In this document: positions 17,780 through 30,100 of the stretch, piece by piece | Numbering within the stretch: the first letter of the stretch is position 1 | Layout of the letters: each line of letters starts with the position of its first letter | From: Symsagittifera roscoffensis | Taxonomy: Eukaryota > Xenacoelomorpha > Acoela > Convolutidae | NCBI RefSeq assembly: GCF_963678635.1 | Contig: NW_026970824.1 | Location: 257,001-321,000, forward strand | DNA: 64,000 bases | Direction: 5' to 3' | Position numbers and translations under genes: made by a program | The notes under the pieces: model-generated | Databases searched by the model: none | The model's input: only the letters and a program-made list of their open reading frames with translations | What the model was told of the DNA's origin: nothing

Positions 17780-19870
17780 AGACACTCCAGTTGGTTATTT
17801 CGGAGGGTTGTTAAGACACTTAGCCTACCCCGGAGGGTTACTTCGGACGGTACCTTAATCACCCAAGTTACTTCGGAGGGTCCCCCTAAATTTACTAAGG
17901 AGGGTCAATAAGATGCTTAATATGCTCCGGAGGGTTACTTCAGAGAGTACCTCCAAAATTTTCAAATTTTTTGATCTCACTTAGAAGGTTCTTCCACTAG
18001 CTTCAAAAAGCGTCAAAACAAGCTAAAAGCTCTATGGGGGGCTGTTTTAACTTCTTTGGATGATCTCGTGGAAATTTTCCACTAAGGAGGGTTGCTAACG
18101 GGTTTAGCTGACTCCGGAAGGTTACTTCGGAGGGTTCCCCAAAAATCAAGAACAAAGATTATGTTACCGCAATAAAGTCTCCAAAAGCGGTCTACCTGAC
18201 TTAAAACTAGGTTGGCTGACACGTTCAACCTTCCCAGTAGGATAAAAGGTGATTTTTTAAAAATTTTATGCCGCTCGGAGGGTTCCTCGTTATTTGGACC
18301 CTCCGAACCAACAAATTCTAAAAAATTTTTCTTTTCCGAAATAATCAACCCAAAAACGGTTGCGATCCGAAAACGTGGTCAAAAATGTCGACTTATGGTA
18401 CCAAAATAATCCCGATCGGATGACTAGTCTTTGAGAAATCGCCAAACACGCTTTCGTCAAAATGGCCTTTTTTCACCACCTATACAGGTTCTGAAAGACT
18501 TTTTCCGCAATTCCGGTCGAAAGTGCCTAAAAATAATTGAAATGAGCGTAGTAGCCCTGTACGGCACTGGAATAATGCAAAAAAACCGGACCAAAACTGG
18601 TATGGAGACAAAAATTTGGCCAAAAACTATCAAATTCGGACCCTCCGATTCCTTCCTTTTCCAATCCTTAAGTCGTTAGCTCTATCCACGGAGCTAATCG
18701 GAGGGTTACTCATGAATTTTTCTAGTAACCGAGCACGTTATGCTAGCACGCTCCTAACGCAAAAAGTGTTATTGCTCTAACTCTAAAAACTCAAAAACTC
18801 GATCCCCAAAACAGATTGACAAAATTCAGAAAATTATCAAAATTTTGATCGAAAAATTTTCGTTTTTTCTAACTTCTACTGAGTCTTTCCTCACGCGGTT
18901 TCTTTAGTCAGGGGGATCGAACTTCGTAGCTACTCCCTATATAAAAGCTTTTTGCTGTTCGGAAAAGCTCGGATATCCAAAAATTTGGGGGTCTACAGTT
19001 TGGTCGAAAATCGATAATTTTCGACAAAATTTGGGTGTTTCTTGGGTCTAATTAGGAGATAAGTAATATGTAATAAGGATTATAACTTATTAGTAGTCGT
19101 TAATGAATAGTACTATACCCTCCTTTGCACCAAGTTACCCGAATTAAGACCCTTAACTCGGAAATTTGTAATCGATGGAGGGTACAATCGGACCGCGCCA
19201 ATCGTGCCCCCCACCACTTAAGTTTTAATGAAATAGTACCCGAACGATACTAAAATTGCTTAAACGATACCCAACAGTCGCTGCGGATGTTGTCCCTGAT
19301 GTCCCTGTTGACTGTGGAACGCGTCGGTAAGCTTGCCCCTCTACCTTCCGGTCACCGGCAAAATCACCATTAACGTGCTTAAACACTCAAATTACACGCG
19401 AGGGAGGGTATCCAACCCTTCACCAAAACACGCAACCTCTCTATCAGAAACGATATAAATCAATCTGAAACAACAACAAATAGGAAGGTCAGATCACATC
19501 TCATCCGGAAATAACATATAAACTTTCACTTTATGTTTTTTACTGTTTTTGGTCTTTTTTGGATTTTTTTACAGTTTTTTTTAATTTTTTGTTTTCAATT
19601 AAATTTATTTTTGGCCTTTTCTTGGTTATACACTATTTTTGTTTGGTTTTACGCTTTCTCTTTAATTGTTTTTGGTCCCGGGACCTTGGGACAAGCGGGC
19701 TCATGACTTCCCACCTAACCCTCCGGCACCCGGAATTTTCGGTGTTAACTAAGTTAAAAAGCTAAATAGTACTAGACGGAGGGTACGCACCTTCCCCGCA
19801 GTACAATAACGGTCATTAAGGCCTCTAACTGGGGCATACTCCCGGAGCGGAGGGTTCGTCGCTGAAACGT
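17780..19870. repeat. Dispersed GGAGGGT(TACTTCGGAGGGT) motif cluster
   Basis: The heptamer GGAGGGT recurs many times on the plus strand across the leader. It is often doubled as GGAGGGTTACTTCGGAGGG or followed by TTACTTC, and it is densest at 17,790-18,150. Confidence 0.7.
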
Positions 19871-19906
19871 TTGCTGATCATGATGGTGTTATGCCTTTGA
19901 CAGGCC

Positions 19907-19921
19907 CACCCAGGAGCGCCA
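19907..19921 (-). promoter_or_regulatory. Primer-binding site (PBS)
   Basis: On the minus strand TGGCGCTCCTGGGTG directly follows the LTR end. It begins TGG, as expected for pairing with a tRNA 3' CCA end. The same 15-mer occurs at 21,822-21,836, and close variants occur at 44,386-44,400 and 48,339-48,353. The primer tRNA was not identified. Confidence 0.75.
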
Positions 19922-20816
19922 TAAAAACGTCTATGTAACATTCGCCCAAATACTACACAGCGACGGAGTGTAGAAAAAGTACCTTTTAACGACTGGCAGG
20001 CGTCAGTTACCTTAATCCTACTCGTTTTTCACCGTCTCGACCTTGCCAGTTGATTTTCTGGTCTGTTTAGGGCTAAGTAAAAAGTTACTATTTTTAGGCC
20101 ATCAGTCAAACGACTTTTGATCAGCTTTCGTTTACATGCGAACACAACCACATAGCTGAGTCTCGGATCCTCAGACTACGTGATTGCTATTAAAAACACG
20201 GCTCGAACAACCAACTTTAATATGTTTTTGTGTGACAGTTCTATATTAAGTCCATTGGAGATGGATTGACCCTTTCCTCTTTCTAGCTACTCATATTCTG
20301 AAATATCAAATAATACCGGTATTAATTCAGACTTCTACGACATCCAAGTAGCTACAAAGTTAGTTCTATATAGTCCCTTCACATAAAACAGTCTCTGGGG
20401 GACCAAGCCTCCGCTCCCGTAAACTTCGTGAGATAACGCTCTTATCTCTTCCAATTTGTGGCACGGGAGGGTTCCGTGGAACATTCCTTCCCCACTGAAG
20501 CTTCCTTCTCCGCTGATCTCTGCTGCTAACGATCTTATCGTGTGTTGCTGCCACGATAAGAGGCTTCATGTTTTTTGTCTCTTGTGCGACCGTGTTTCAC
20601 AATATTTGTCGTTGTTCTGTCTTTTCGTCCATTTTCAGTCAAAAATGGCCGTTCTTCGTATTTCTGAGAAATATTTCCTTTTCGATCGAAATTTCAAAAA
20701 GAAAAATTCTAGAATATTCCTACCCTCCTTCGCAATACTTTTTCGTTAATAAGGCCTTTAATCGTTCTTTTTCGCGTCGGCGGAAGGTTGCTCTGTGCCA
20801 ATCTGGCAGAATGGCA
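19922..20816 (-). repeat. LTR of the first family (5' LTR of gag-pol element)
   Basis: About 895 bp. In the sense strand it starts TGCCATTCTGCC and ends ...CGTTTTTA immediately before the PBS (the terminal CA appears mutated). A second copy lies at 48,354-49,215. A TATA-like ACTATATAGAAC lies near 20,370 in sense orientation. No matching LTR was seen between 7 and 8 kb, so the 3' LTR of the element is either lost or left of the window. Confidence 0.75.
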
Positions 20817-20832
20817 CAAGTCTTCAACTCAG

Positions 20833-21836
20833 TTATTCTAAGGTGACTAGATAGAAGATATCGATTGTTTAGTTACTATAAGAAAGCTTCCCTCTTTACA
20901 ATTTTTAACCACGAACCTCTATACTAACCTCCCCCCTATCTAGTGATCCACCTAAGCCGCAATTTATCCTAAGCGCGATGGGTGCTAAACCTCTCGAGAG
21001 AAAACCGTAGAACCTGTTTCCAAGCTGTGCTCGAGTAAAAACCTGTCCTCAAAACAGTGGGTATTCGCTTATTCATTTTTACACTTTTTCCTATATTCTA
21101 AAATGGATTTTAAGGATACCCGTTTGACCAAACAGAACCTTCATCCGTTTGCTCTGTTCTGCTTTAATCACACTGCTGGATGTCTCTTTCCCGGTCGGGT
21201 GTCTTCTGTCTCTGAGGTTTCTATCCCGAGTACCACTTTCCCACTTCAAGTCCAGTCAAGTCTCCCAGCGGTCAATTTTCTCAGTGGTCAGTTTCCCACT
21301 CGGCTGGTCACCTATTCCAATCAAGTCTCCCAGTGGTCAAAACTCTCAGTAGTCCACTTTCCCACTTGGCTGGTCACCTGTTCCGGTCAAGTGGTCCGCT
21401 GATGTCACAAGCTATCTGAAAGCCCTTTCAAAGCCCTAGCTCGGGCACTTTTTCAATGTTGCTGGTTGATAGTGACGATCGGTCTTATTGAAAACAGTAT
21501 GTAAATACTATTTAAATTAAAAATAAGGTTCGATCCACCTGATCTGAATGTCAAAGCCACTGTCCTTTTTAAAAATTTTTTATCGTTGTTTGTTCCATTT
21601 TAATTGTTTTTGAATTTTCGTTTCGCTTTTGTATTAGATTAGCTAAGCCTCGTTTTGGAAAGTGCACCGGGAATTTCTCTCGAGTTTTCTTAAAAGTTAT
21701 CACGGTACGACCAGAAGGTGATTACTTTCCCATTGAACGGTGCCACCGGTACTCTAGAATGGGTATGTAGCCCGGAGCTGCGTCAAGTGGGTTCGATCCT
21801 GTAGTCATGATGTCGTACAAACACCCAGGAGCGCCA
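20833..21836 (-). repeat. Second-family leader fragment with PBS
   Basis: Homologous to 43,437-44,400. It holds the PBS at 21,822-21,836 and leader down to 20,833, where it stops 16 bp short of the first-family LTR. It includes an imperfect tandem repeat of about 66 bp near 21,240-21,400 (CCCACTCGGCTGGTCACC type). Plus-strand ORF 21,103-21,402 (MDFKDTRLTKQN...) is antisense to the element. Confidence 0.75.
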
Positions 21837-21960
21837 TGAAAACACTATGTAAGAATCGCCTTCTTAATCATATGTTCTTAAGAATATTCTTTTCATGACT
21901 TGTTTACATGTTGTGCAATTCGCTATATGATGATCCGCCGATCATTTTGCACATGACTTT
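21837..21960 (-). repeat. LTR tail fused to gag fragment
   Basis: The sense strand ends ...CTTACATAGTGTTTTCA directly before the PBS, giving a canonical CA end similar to the first-family LTR. Only about 25 bp is clearly LTR-like; the rest up to 21,960 is unassigned and then meets gag-like DNA. Confidence 0.45.
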
Positions 21961-23322
21961 CGTTTGTCCATGTCTTCTCTAGGTTTGTACCAGGATGACC
22001 TTTGTTGTTGGCCTCTTCTTGCATGTTTCTGCTTTCCGAGAACGACTACTTCTATGATCTCATCAACATATACTCTCTTGACTTTTGTCTCATGTCCTCG
22101 GGGATTGATGCATTATCCTTCAATAGCATAATTTACGCTGCCAAAATCGTTATCAAGTCGTAACTTCTCAGTCCGTCGATAAACTTTGAAGCGATGCTGA
22201 AGTATCTTCTGTTTGTCGATTCCTCTGGATCACTTCTCCTCCTCAAGCTCTCAAGATCATCCAGAAATCGAAATATCGATTCGTCATCTCTCTGTCTTCT
22301 TTTTTCAAACCCCATCGTCGCCTGTTGACCCTTGATGCCTGATCCAAATCGACTCAACAGTATCTCATAGATCTTGTCTGCAGTGTCACGCTTCTCCTCC
22401 TTCTTTGCTACCACGCACTTTAGTGCTGTTCACTCTAGAACGCTTAATATCGGCTTGCAGGCCTGTCTCTTATCGTTCAAATTGTCAACCCAGGTCTCAA
22501 TGTAACCATCTGCATCGTCTTTGAATTATTTAGGTTTCTTGAAGGTTTTTCTGGATCTATCACCGTCTCTGTCATTTGAGTCTGTGTTCTTTGTTGCGAA
22601 TGCTTCAAGCGTCCTGTTCATCATTTCCCAGGTACCACGTCATGGCATCAGGTGGTACAACCGTATGTGTTCTTGAGTCCTCTGGCATTCTCGTTGAGTT
22701 TGAGGCTCCCCCTTCATAGCAGTCCTGGTCCCCCCTGACGCTATGGTGCTATCAATCGGGGGTAACGGTGTAGATCCTGTTCCTTCCGTTTTGGTTCTAC
22801 GAAGTCGACTCTAGTTCCAGATGGCTTGTCTGCCACTAACTTATCTTGGGCCATAAACTTTCTCATGAGTACGTCCAGTTTGATCTGTATGGCTCCAGAA
22901 CTTTCTGTCAGTCCCTTGCTCATTGTGTTTATTCTGGTTTCTAGATTCTACAACTTCTCACTCACGGTGTCGTAGCTCTTCTTCATTTCCTCCAAATCTT
23001 TCTTGATATGTTTCTCTCGCTTTCTGTCGGTCGTTTCTACTTTGTCCGCCATCTGTTGCAGCTTCTCTTCCGTCGCCCTTGCCTTCTCTGTGGACGACGT
23101 TCTTTTTGTTTGAGAATCGTCGTTTAGCGTTTCCGGTGTGTTGTTTGTTGTTTCGTCTACGTTGTCTTTTGGTGAGAACTCTATTGTTTTCTTCTCTTGC
23201 TCTTTTACGTTTGGCATAGACGTTGACTCCGTCATCTTTCTTTCCGCCCCGTCTATACTCTGATCTGGTGTCTCAAGATCGGTATATCTGTCCGGTATAG
23301 TCGGTTCTTGCGTCACTTTCAC
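21960..23322 (-). pseudogene. gag: Gag fragment of the second LTR family
   Basis: Broken frames at 23,322-22,948 (acidic, then coiled coil ATEEKLQQMADKVETTDRK), 22,923-22,741 (SGTRVDFVEPKRKEQ) and 22,414-22,133 (RFGSGIKGQQATMGFEKRRQRDDESIFRFLDDLESLRRRSDP). The last matches the gag capsid segment at 15,577-14,141, and the DNA continues to the first zinc-knuckle region near 21,965. The coiled-coil and acidic parts match the plus-strand units at 51,000-51,900. Several stops and shifts are present; there is no pol. Confidence 0.75.
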
Positions 23323-23589
23323 TTGGCCTTCTGTTCCTTGTTGCTTCTTGTATTGACCATGTTCACTGAAACATTCGTCCTCATAACTCTCGGATTTTTT
23401 GGTGTTAGTTTCCTTTGCGACGAGGTTTGATTTTTATGTTCTATCCCTTTTCTTTCTTTTATAGATGTTCCTGTTTTCTTCAAAATTTGTATAAACAATT
23501 TTCTTTATCTACAACTCTAATTTAAATACTAACTTCTAATGTAAAATCTAATTAAAGTTATAAGAAAAACTCCTGATCTATTATTTATT

Positions 23590-24180
23590 AAAACCCATTC
23601 AATTTGGGACCCTTTGATCAGGTCTTTCGATCTTTTGGTAAGGTCTTGGGACCCTTCGCTCTTAGTGCCGGGATTCTTTGTCTTATACCCTTTCTTCAAG
23701 CTTTGGTAACCTTTAGTAGTGTCTTGAGACCCTCCGGTATTGTCCTCGTACCCTTTGGTACTGTCATGGGACCCTTCGCTCAAGTGTTATTACCTTTCGG
23801 TAGTGTTTTCGGACCCTTCGGTTTTGTCATTGTACCCTTCGGTACTGTGGTGGGACCCTTCGCTCAATTTCTGGTAGGGTCCTGGGACCCTTTGGTTTTG
23901 TCCTAAGATACTCTGGTACCTAGGGTATTGGTCCTGAGGTAGTGATACCTTCCGGTAGGGTCATGGGATCATTCTGTACATTCTCAGGATACCTCGGTAA
24001 GTCTTGGGACACTTCGCTCAAGTATTGGTACCTTCTGGAAGGGTATTGGGACCCTTCCTTACTGTCCTATGACCCTTCGCTCTAGTGTTGAAGTCATTAG
24101 GGACAATCTTGGTACCCTTTTGTAGTGTCCTTGGACCCTTCGCTCGAGCGTTGAAACCCTTTTCTAGGCCCCTTGAATTT
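23590..24180 (-). repeat. 36-bp minisatellite, diverged copy
   Basis: Repeats of the form GGGACCCTTCGCTCAAGTGTT...TGTCCTG run on the plus strand, the complement of the 36-bp unit seen at 50,040-50,620. The copies are diverged and of slightly variable length. Confidence 0.7.
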
Positions 24181-24246
24181 ATTTTTTCCTACTTCCAATT
24201 CTTTTTTCCTTTTTTTTTTACTTCCTGCAAATTTTTACTTCCTGTT

Positions 24247-25150
24247 GAAATACGATTTGGTTTTAAACTTAATCTATGATCGCTGTTGAGCAAAAATTCA
24301 GTAAAAGTCAAACCCAAAAACCGTGAACCTCAAATGAGAATAATTACAAAAACAAGAAAAACTTGTTTACCTGAAGTGCAATATCGATAATGATCGTCTT
24401 TCTTAAAAAAATTAGCTGGCACCTGACTATCACGCGTTTTTCATCCCCCCTATCAGCAATATTATGGGGTTTTCAACTTCTGGGATGTAAAAACTGTCTA
24501 ATTCCGATCCCCCCAACCGATGCGGCCAGGTTACTTGTCTTAATACGAGTTCGCTATCGAGTAAATTCGCGTTTTAGTCTTGTTGTGATTTTTCCACTCA
24601 GTTATTCTAAGGTAACTAGATCGAAGATATCGATTGCTTAGTTACTATAAGAAAGCCTCCCTTTTTACAATTTTCAACCACCAATCTCTATACTAACCTG
24701 CTAATCCCCCCCCTATCAAGCGATCCACCTAAGCCGAAATTTATCCTAAGCGCGATGGGTGCTAAACCTCTCGAGAGAAAACCGTAGAACCTGTTTCCAA
24801 GCTGTGCTGAAGCAAAAACGTTTCCTCAAAACAGTGGGTATTCGCTTATTCATTTTCACACTTTTTCCTATATTCTAAAATGGATTTCAAGGATACCCGT
24901 TTGATCAAACAGAATCTTCATCCGTTTGCTCTGTTCTGCTTTAATCACACAGCTGGATATCTCTTTCCCGGTCGGGTGTCCTCTCTCTCTGAGGTCTCTA
25001 TCCCGAGTACCACTTTACCACTTCGCTGGTCACCTGTTCCAGTCAAGTCTCCCAGCGGTCAAGTTTCTCAGAGGTCCTCCAATTTCCTACTCGGCTGGTC
25101 ACCTATTCCAATCAAGTCTCCTGACTTTTTATGTACAACTGTCTACGCAG
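24247..25150 (-). repeat. Second-family leader, further copy
   Basis: Matches 43,080-43,940 and, from 24,606, also 20,833-21,420. It carries the antisense frame MDFKDTRLIKQN (24,880-25,200) and truncates near 25,115 without PBS or LTR. It lies upstream of the minisatellite and gag fragment in sense order, so 25,150-21,960 is one 5'-truncated element. Confidence 0.7.
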
Positions 25151-26540
25151 CAGTAAAACGAGACTCTCCTTCTAAAGCAATTGTCCTTGTTTTAGGATGA
25201 AAAAAACAGGCCGTTCAGGTATCCCACAGGGTTTTGTGTCTGGGCCATTTTTTTTGAAAATTAATAAACAAAATAAGTGTCCTATTTCCAACGACGAATT
25301 ACTCTTCTTGAACACCGCGGTCTAAATTTGGCGCTTAAAAATTAAGAAAAGAACCTGCGAAAAAGATTAATTTTTCAATACCGCTCTCTTGCATGCCAAC
25401 AAAATGGATGCCATTAAAAGCAGAACTAATTAACTTCAATGGAATTTTTTTGCGAAAAAAAACTAAGAAAATTCTCAAAAAGAAAGTTGATTAAACAAAA
25501 AAAGGATAGCTAAAAACATAATAAAATAAATTGGTAACTAAATACCCACTGATTATTGATCATCTACACCACCCAACAATTTTGCAGACTAAATTTTCAT
25601 CAAGTTTGATTTTTTTGCTCAAAAAATTATTTAGTGATCATACAGAATGCAATGCGTTTCATGAGCTGAAGCTGAAATTTAAGTTTTTCAATTAGTTTTT
25701 CGTGATAAAACAATTGTCATGTACATTTTTAAAACGTACAGAAAAAAACAACTGCCAGCTTTTTAAAACGCTACAAATGAAAACAAGGGAAATGGAGTAC
25801 AAGACACTTATTTATTGTAATTTATAACGATAAAAAACACTTTTTTTCAAACCACCTGTTATAATATAGAATGCATTCAGCAAAGTTTATCTTCAAGTAC
25901 TTTTACAATGTAACAGTGGTAAGCTACAAATTTGAAACTGCTAACATTTTCAACAAATTAACTGGTTCACAGGTGTTACAAAGATGAATGGTTACTGTGC
26001 AAATAAACTAAAAACAACTTTTCCCCAAACGATGTTTTTTCTGCGTGGTGTGATATATTGATCTGAACCAAAAAGTTTACTCTAGGCAAATTTGACAAAA
26101 AAAACTTGGACATAAGATTTGTATGAAAAACGAGAAAGGAAACAGACATATTTTTTGAAAATCGGAAAAAAAAAAATTTCAAAAAAACTGGCCAGTCACC
26201 TTTTATGCTTTTTTTTGTGATTCTTGAAAAGTTTGAGTTGATCAGTTGGCCTTGTTTGAAAACAGATTATCAAAAAGATACTGTTTGAACAAAAATTTTT
26301 TTGCGATATGCAAACAGCAAATAGCATACGATAACTTTGATCTTTGACTCTGGTTTGAGAAAAAATACAATTAAAATTGTTTTACAAAACAGAAATTGAG
26401 TGATGAAACAAACAAAAAGAGCTTATTTCAGAAAAACTACGAGTTTTTTTAGAGAACTTAGCCTAATTATCAGTATTTTCAGCTCTGAATTTACGACACT
26501 TTTAGCCTTTTATTTGTTAATCGAATGTGTTTTTGTAAAT
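25150..26540. other. AT-rich non-repetitive DNA
   Basis: No homology to the elements and no supportable frame. It is probably intronic or intergenic host sequence upstream of the candidate exon. Confidence 0.4.
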
Positions 26541-26542
26541 TG

Positions 26543-26964
26543 AAGGAGGCGGTGGCATAGGATCTGCACTAGGTGGAATGGGAGGAATAGGTAAAGCGCT
26601 TGGTGGTATGGGTGGACTTGGATCAGCTCTTGGCGGGATGTTGAAGTCGTCTCCAATATCAGGCAAAAAAAAAGACGGACCTGCTCAATCAATGATGCCT
26701 ACGAGTGGTGCTCTATCAAATTTGGGAGCAGTCAAAGGTATCGGCTCAAAAGTGAAAGGACTGTCGGCTACTGTAGCCGGAATTTCAGCTGGAATCACTG
26801 GTATTTCAAACGTTGACAACAACCTTGAGAAAATTGGCGAAGTCTTAGACCAAGAAAGGCTTGGCGTTACAGAAGAAGTCGTTGAAGATGATGGAGCAGA
26901 AGGAGACGACGGTGAGTCACCAGGTGGTCAAGGTGCAGGTGGCAGCCAAGAGACTTGTGAGTGA
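26543..26964 (+). CDS. Candidate host exon, glycine-rich repeat protein
   Basis: The frame is open from just after TAA (near 26,540) to TGA at 26,962-26,964; the first ATG is at 26,578. It starts with three imperfect 10-residue repeats (GIGSALGGM, GGIGKALGGM, GGLGSALGGM). Then come a basic stretch (SGKKKDGP), an Ala/Gly/Ile segment with possible amphipathic helix (VKGLSATVAGISAGITGIS), and an acidic Gly-rich tail (EVVEDDGAEGDDGE). A GTGAGT donor-like site overlaps the stop at 26,956, another lies near 26,911, and TTGTTTCAG precedes 27,009, allowing an intron of about 50 nt. An AG before GAGGCGG could be the acceptor. No family is recognised. It could be one exon of a longer gene. Confidence 0.4.
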
Positions 26965-27119
26965 AACTCATAACATAATGCTTCAAGTCTTAGCCAATTT
27001 GTTTCAGCCTAATTGGCAATTCTATTTTGATAGTATACATGTTCGAAAATGGTGAATTTTTTTTATCATAATCCTTGCCTATTGAAAACATTGAAAAAAA
27101 AGTCTTTTAAACGAATACA

Positions 27120-30100
27120 ACTAAATAGAACTCCAATATCCTAATATTGTATCATACTAAAAAATCAGATCATATCATACTATATTAGGTCATATCATAG
27201 CTGATAGTATGATATCATAGCGTATATATGATGGTATCAAGTCAAGTCCTATCAGAACATATCATATCGAATCGTTTTATAACTATTTAAAGAAATGTTG
27301 TCATGCCATAACATATCATATCAAATCAGAAAATTTCATATCAAATCATATCATATCATTTCATTTTATATCAAAAGATGTCAAATCAAGTTGTATCATA
27401 TAACATCAAGTCGTACCAATTTTAAATCAAATCAGACCATTTTTCATCACATCATTTTATTTTAAATCACATCAATTCGTATCAGCCTATGTCATACAAC
27501 GACAAAAAAATCATATCAAATCATATCATAATTTATTTTATCATATTATATTATATTACGTTAAATCAATCAGATCATAGCGTATCATATCAATTCAACT
27601 CATATCATATCTTATCATATCATATCATAACAAATCTTATTATACCGAATCATATCATGTCATATCATAACAAATCATATCACATCAAAAAATATCAAAT
27701 CATGACACATCAAATAATGTTATATCAAACAAATCATATCAAATCTATTTATATCAAACAAAGTCTATGGTTTTCTATCATCTCATAACAAATCATATTA
27801 CCTCTTATCATAACAATGACATCATATCAAATAAATTCCTATCATCATATCAAAAGAATCAAATATCATATCATATCATATCATATCACATCATATCATA
27901 TCATATCATATCATATCATATCATATCATATCATATCATATCATATCATATCATATCATATTATATCATATCATTTCATATCATATCAAATCATGTCTTA
28001 TCATATCATATCGTATCATATATCAAATCAAATCAAATTTTAACGTATCATTTCATATGGTATCATTTCATATCAAATCATCTCGAATTTTACTAAATCA
28101 TATCATAGCATATCATATCATTTAATATATGACAGTATCATGTCATTCCTATCAAAACGTATCATATCGAATCATTTCATATCTTTTCCTAGATATGCTG
28201 TCATATCAGTTTATATCGTATCGTTATGTATCATACCATATCTTATCATATGAAATCATATCATATCAAATGAAATCATCTCAAATCACATCATATCATA
28301 TCATATCATATCATTTCATATCATATCATATCATATCAAATCATATCATATCATATCATATCATATCATATCATATCATATCATATCATATCATATCATA
28401 TCATATCATATCATATCATTTAAATCAAATAATTTCATTTCAATTCATTTAATTCATTCGAAGTCATATCAAACAGTATCATCTCATTTGATATCATATC
28501 GTATCAAATCATATTATATAATATCATATCAAATCAAAACATTTTAAATCAAATCAAATCGTACATAACATACCATATCAAATTATATCATAACAAATCA
28601 AAACACTACGTTTCATATTAGATCAAATCGTATCAGATCATATCATATCATATCAAACCATATCATATCAAATAACATCTAGAATCTTATATCATGTTTA
28701 TCAAACAATATCATATCAAATCCTATTATATCATATTATATAAAATCAATTCTTATCATTTCAATTCCAATTGTATCATATCAAATAATATCTAGAATAT
28801 AAAATCATATTTTATCATTTAAACTCAATTTATAGCATATCAATTTATATCAAGTCTTATCAACTCACATCCTGTCATATCATTACATATCATATCATTT
28901 CAAGTCTTATCGTGTCTTATCAAATCATATCAAACCTTATCAGGTCAAACCAGATCATATCATAGCAAATCGTAACAAATCTTATCATATCAAGTAATAT
29001 CGAATCGAATCATATTTTATCATAGCATATCATATCATATATTATCATATCAAATCAAATCATATCGTACATAAAATACTATATCAAATCATATCATATC
29101 AAATCAAATCACATCGTTTCATATCAGATCAATTCGTATCATATCAGATCATATCGTATACTATCATATCATATCATATAATATCATATCATATCATATC
29201 ATATCATATCATATCATATCATATCATATCATATCATATCATATCATATCATATCATATCATATTTTATCGTATCATATCATATCAAATAACATCTACAA
29301 TAATATATCATAATTTATCAAACCATATCATATCAATTCATTTTATATCATACTATATAAAATCAATTCATATCACTTCGATTCAAATCATACCATATCA
29401 AATATTATCTAGAATATCATATCATATTTTATCATTTAAACTCAATTCATATCATATCAATTCAAATCAAGTCTTATCAAATCACATCATGTCATATCAT
29501 TACATATCATATCATTTCAAGTCTTATCGTGTCTTATCAAATCATATCAAACCTTATCAGGTCAAAACAGATAATATCATAGCAAATCGTAACAAATCAT
29601 ATCATATCAAGTAATATCGAATCGAATCATATCTTATCATATCATATCATATCATATCTTATCATATCATATCATATCGTATCATATCATGTCATATAAT
29701 ACCATATGGTATAATATCATAACATCATATCATATAGTATCATATCAAATCAAATCATATTGTACATAAAATACTATATCAAATCATATCATATCAAATC
29801 AAATCACAACGTTTCATATCAGATCAAATCGTATCATATCATATCATATCGTATAATATCATATCATATCATATCATATCATATCATATCATATCATATC
29901 ATATCATATCATATCATATCATATCATATCATATCATATCATATCATATCATATAATATCATATCATATCATATCATATCATATCATATCATATCATATC
30001 ATATCATATCATATCATATCATATCATATCAAATCAAATCATATTGTACATAAAATACTATATCAAATCATATCATATCAAATCAAATCACAACGTTTCA

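Larger units (their letters stand above)
16640..19906 (-). other. Long untranslated leader of the first LTR family
   Basis: This lies between the primer-binding site and gag. There is no credible coding frame. It contains a 185-bp tandem duplication with hairpins (17,206-17,575), many GGAGGGT motifs (17,780-19,870), and a T-rich plus-strand stretch (19,530-19,660; A-rich in the sense strand). The distal 640 bp (about 19,290-19,906) is also found at about 47,720-48,338. Confidence 0.6.
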
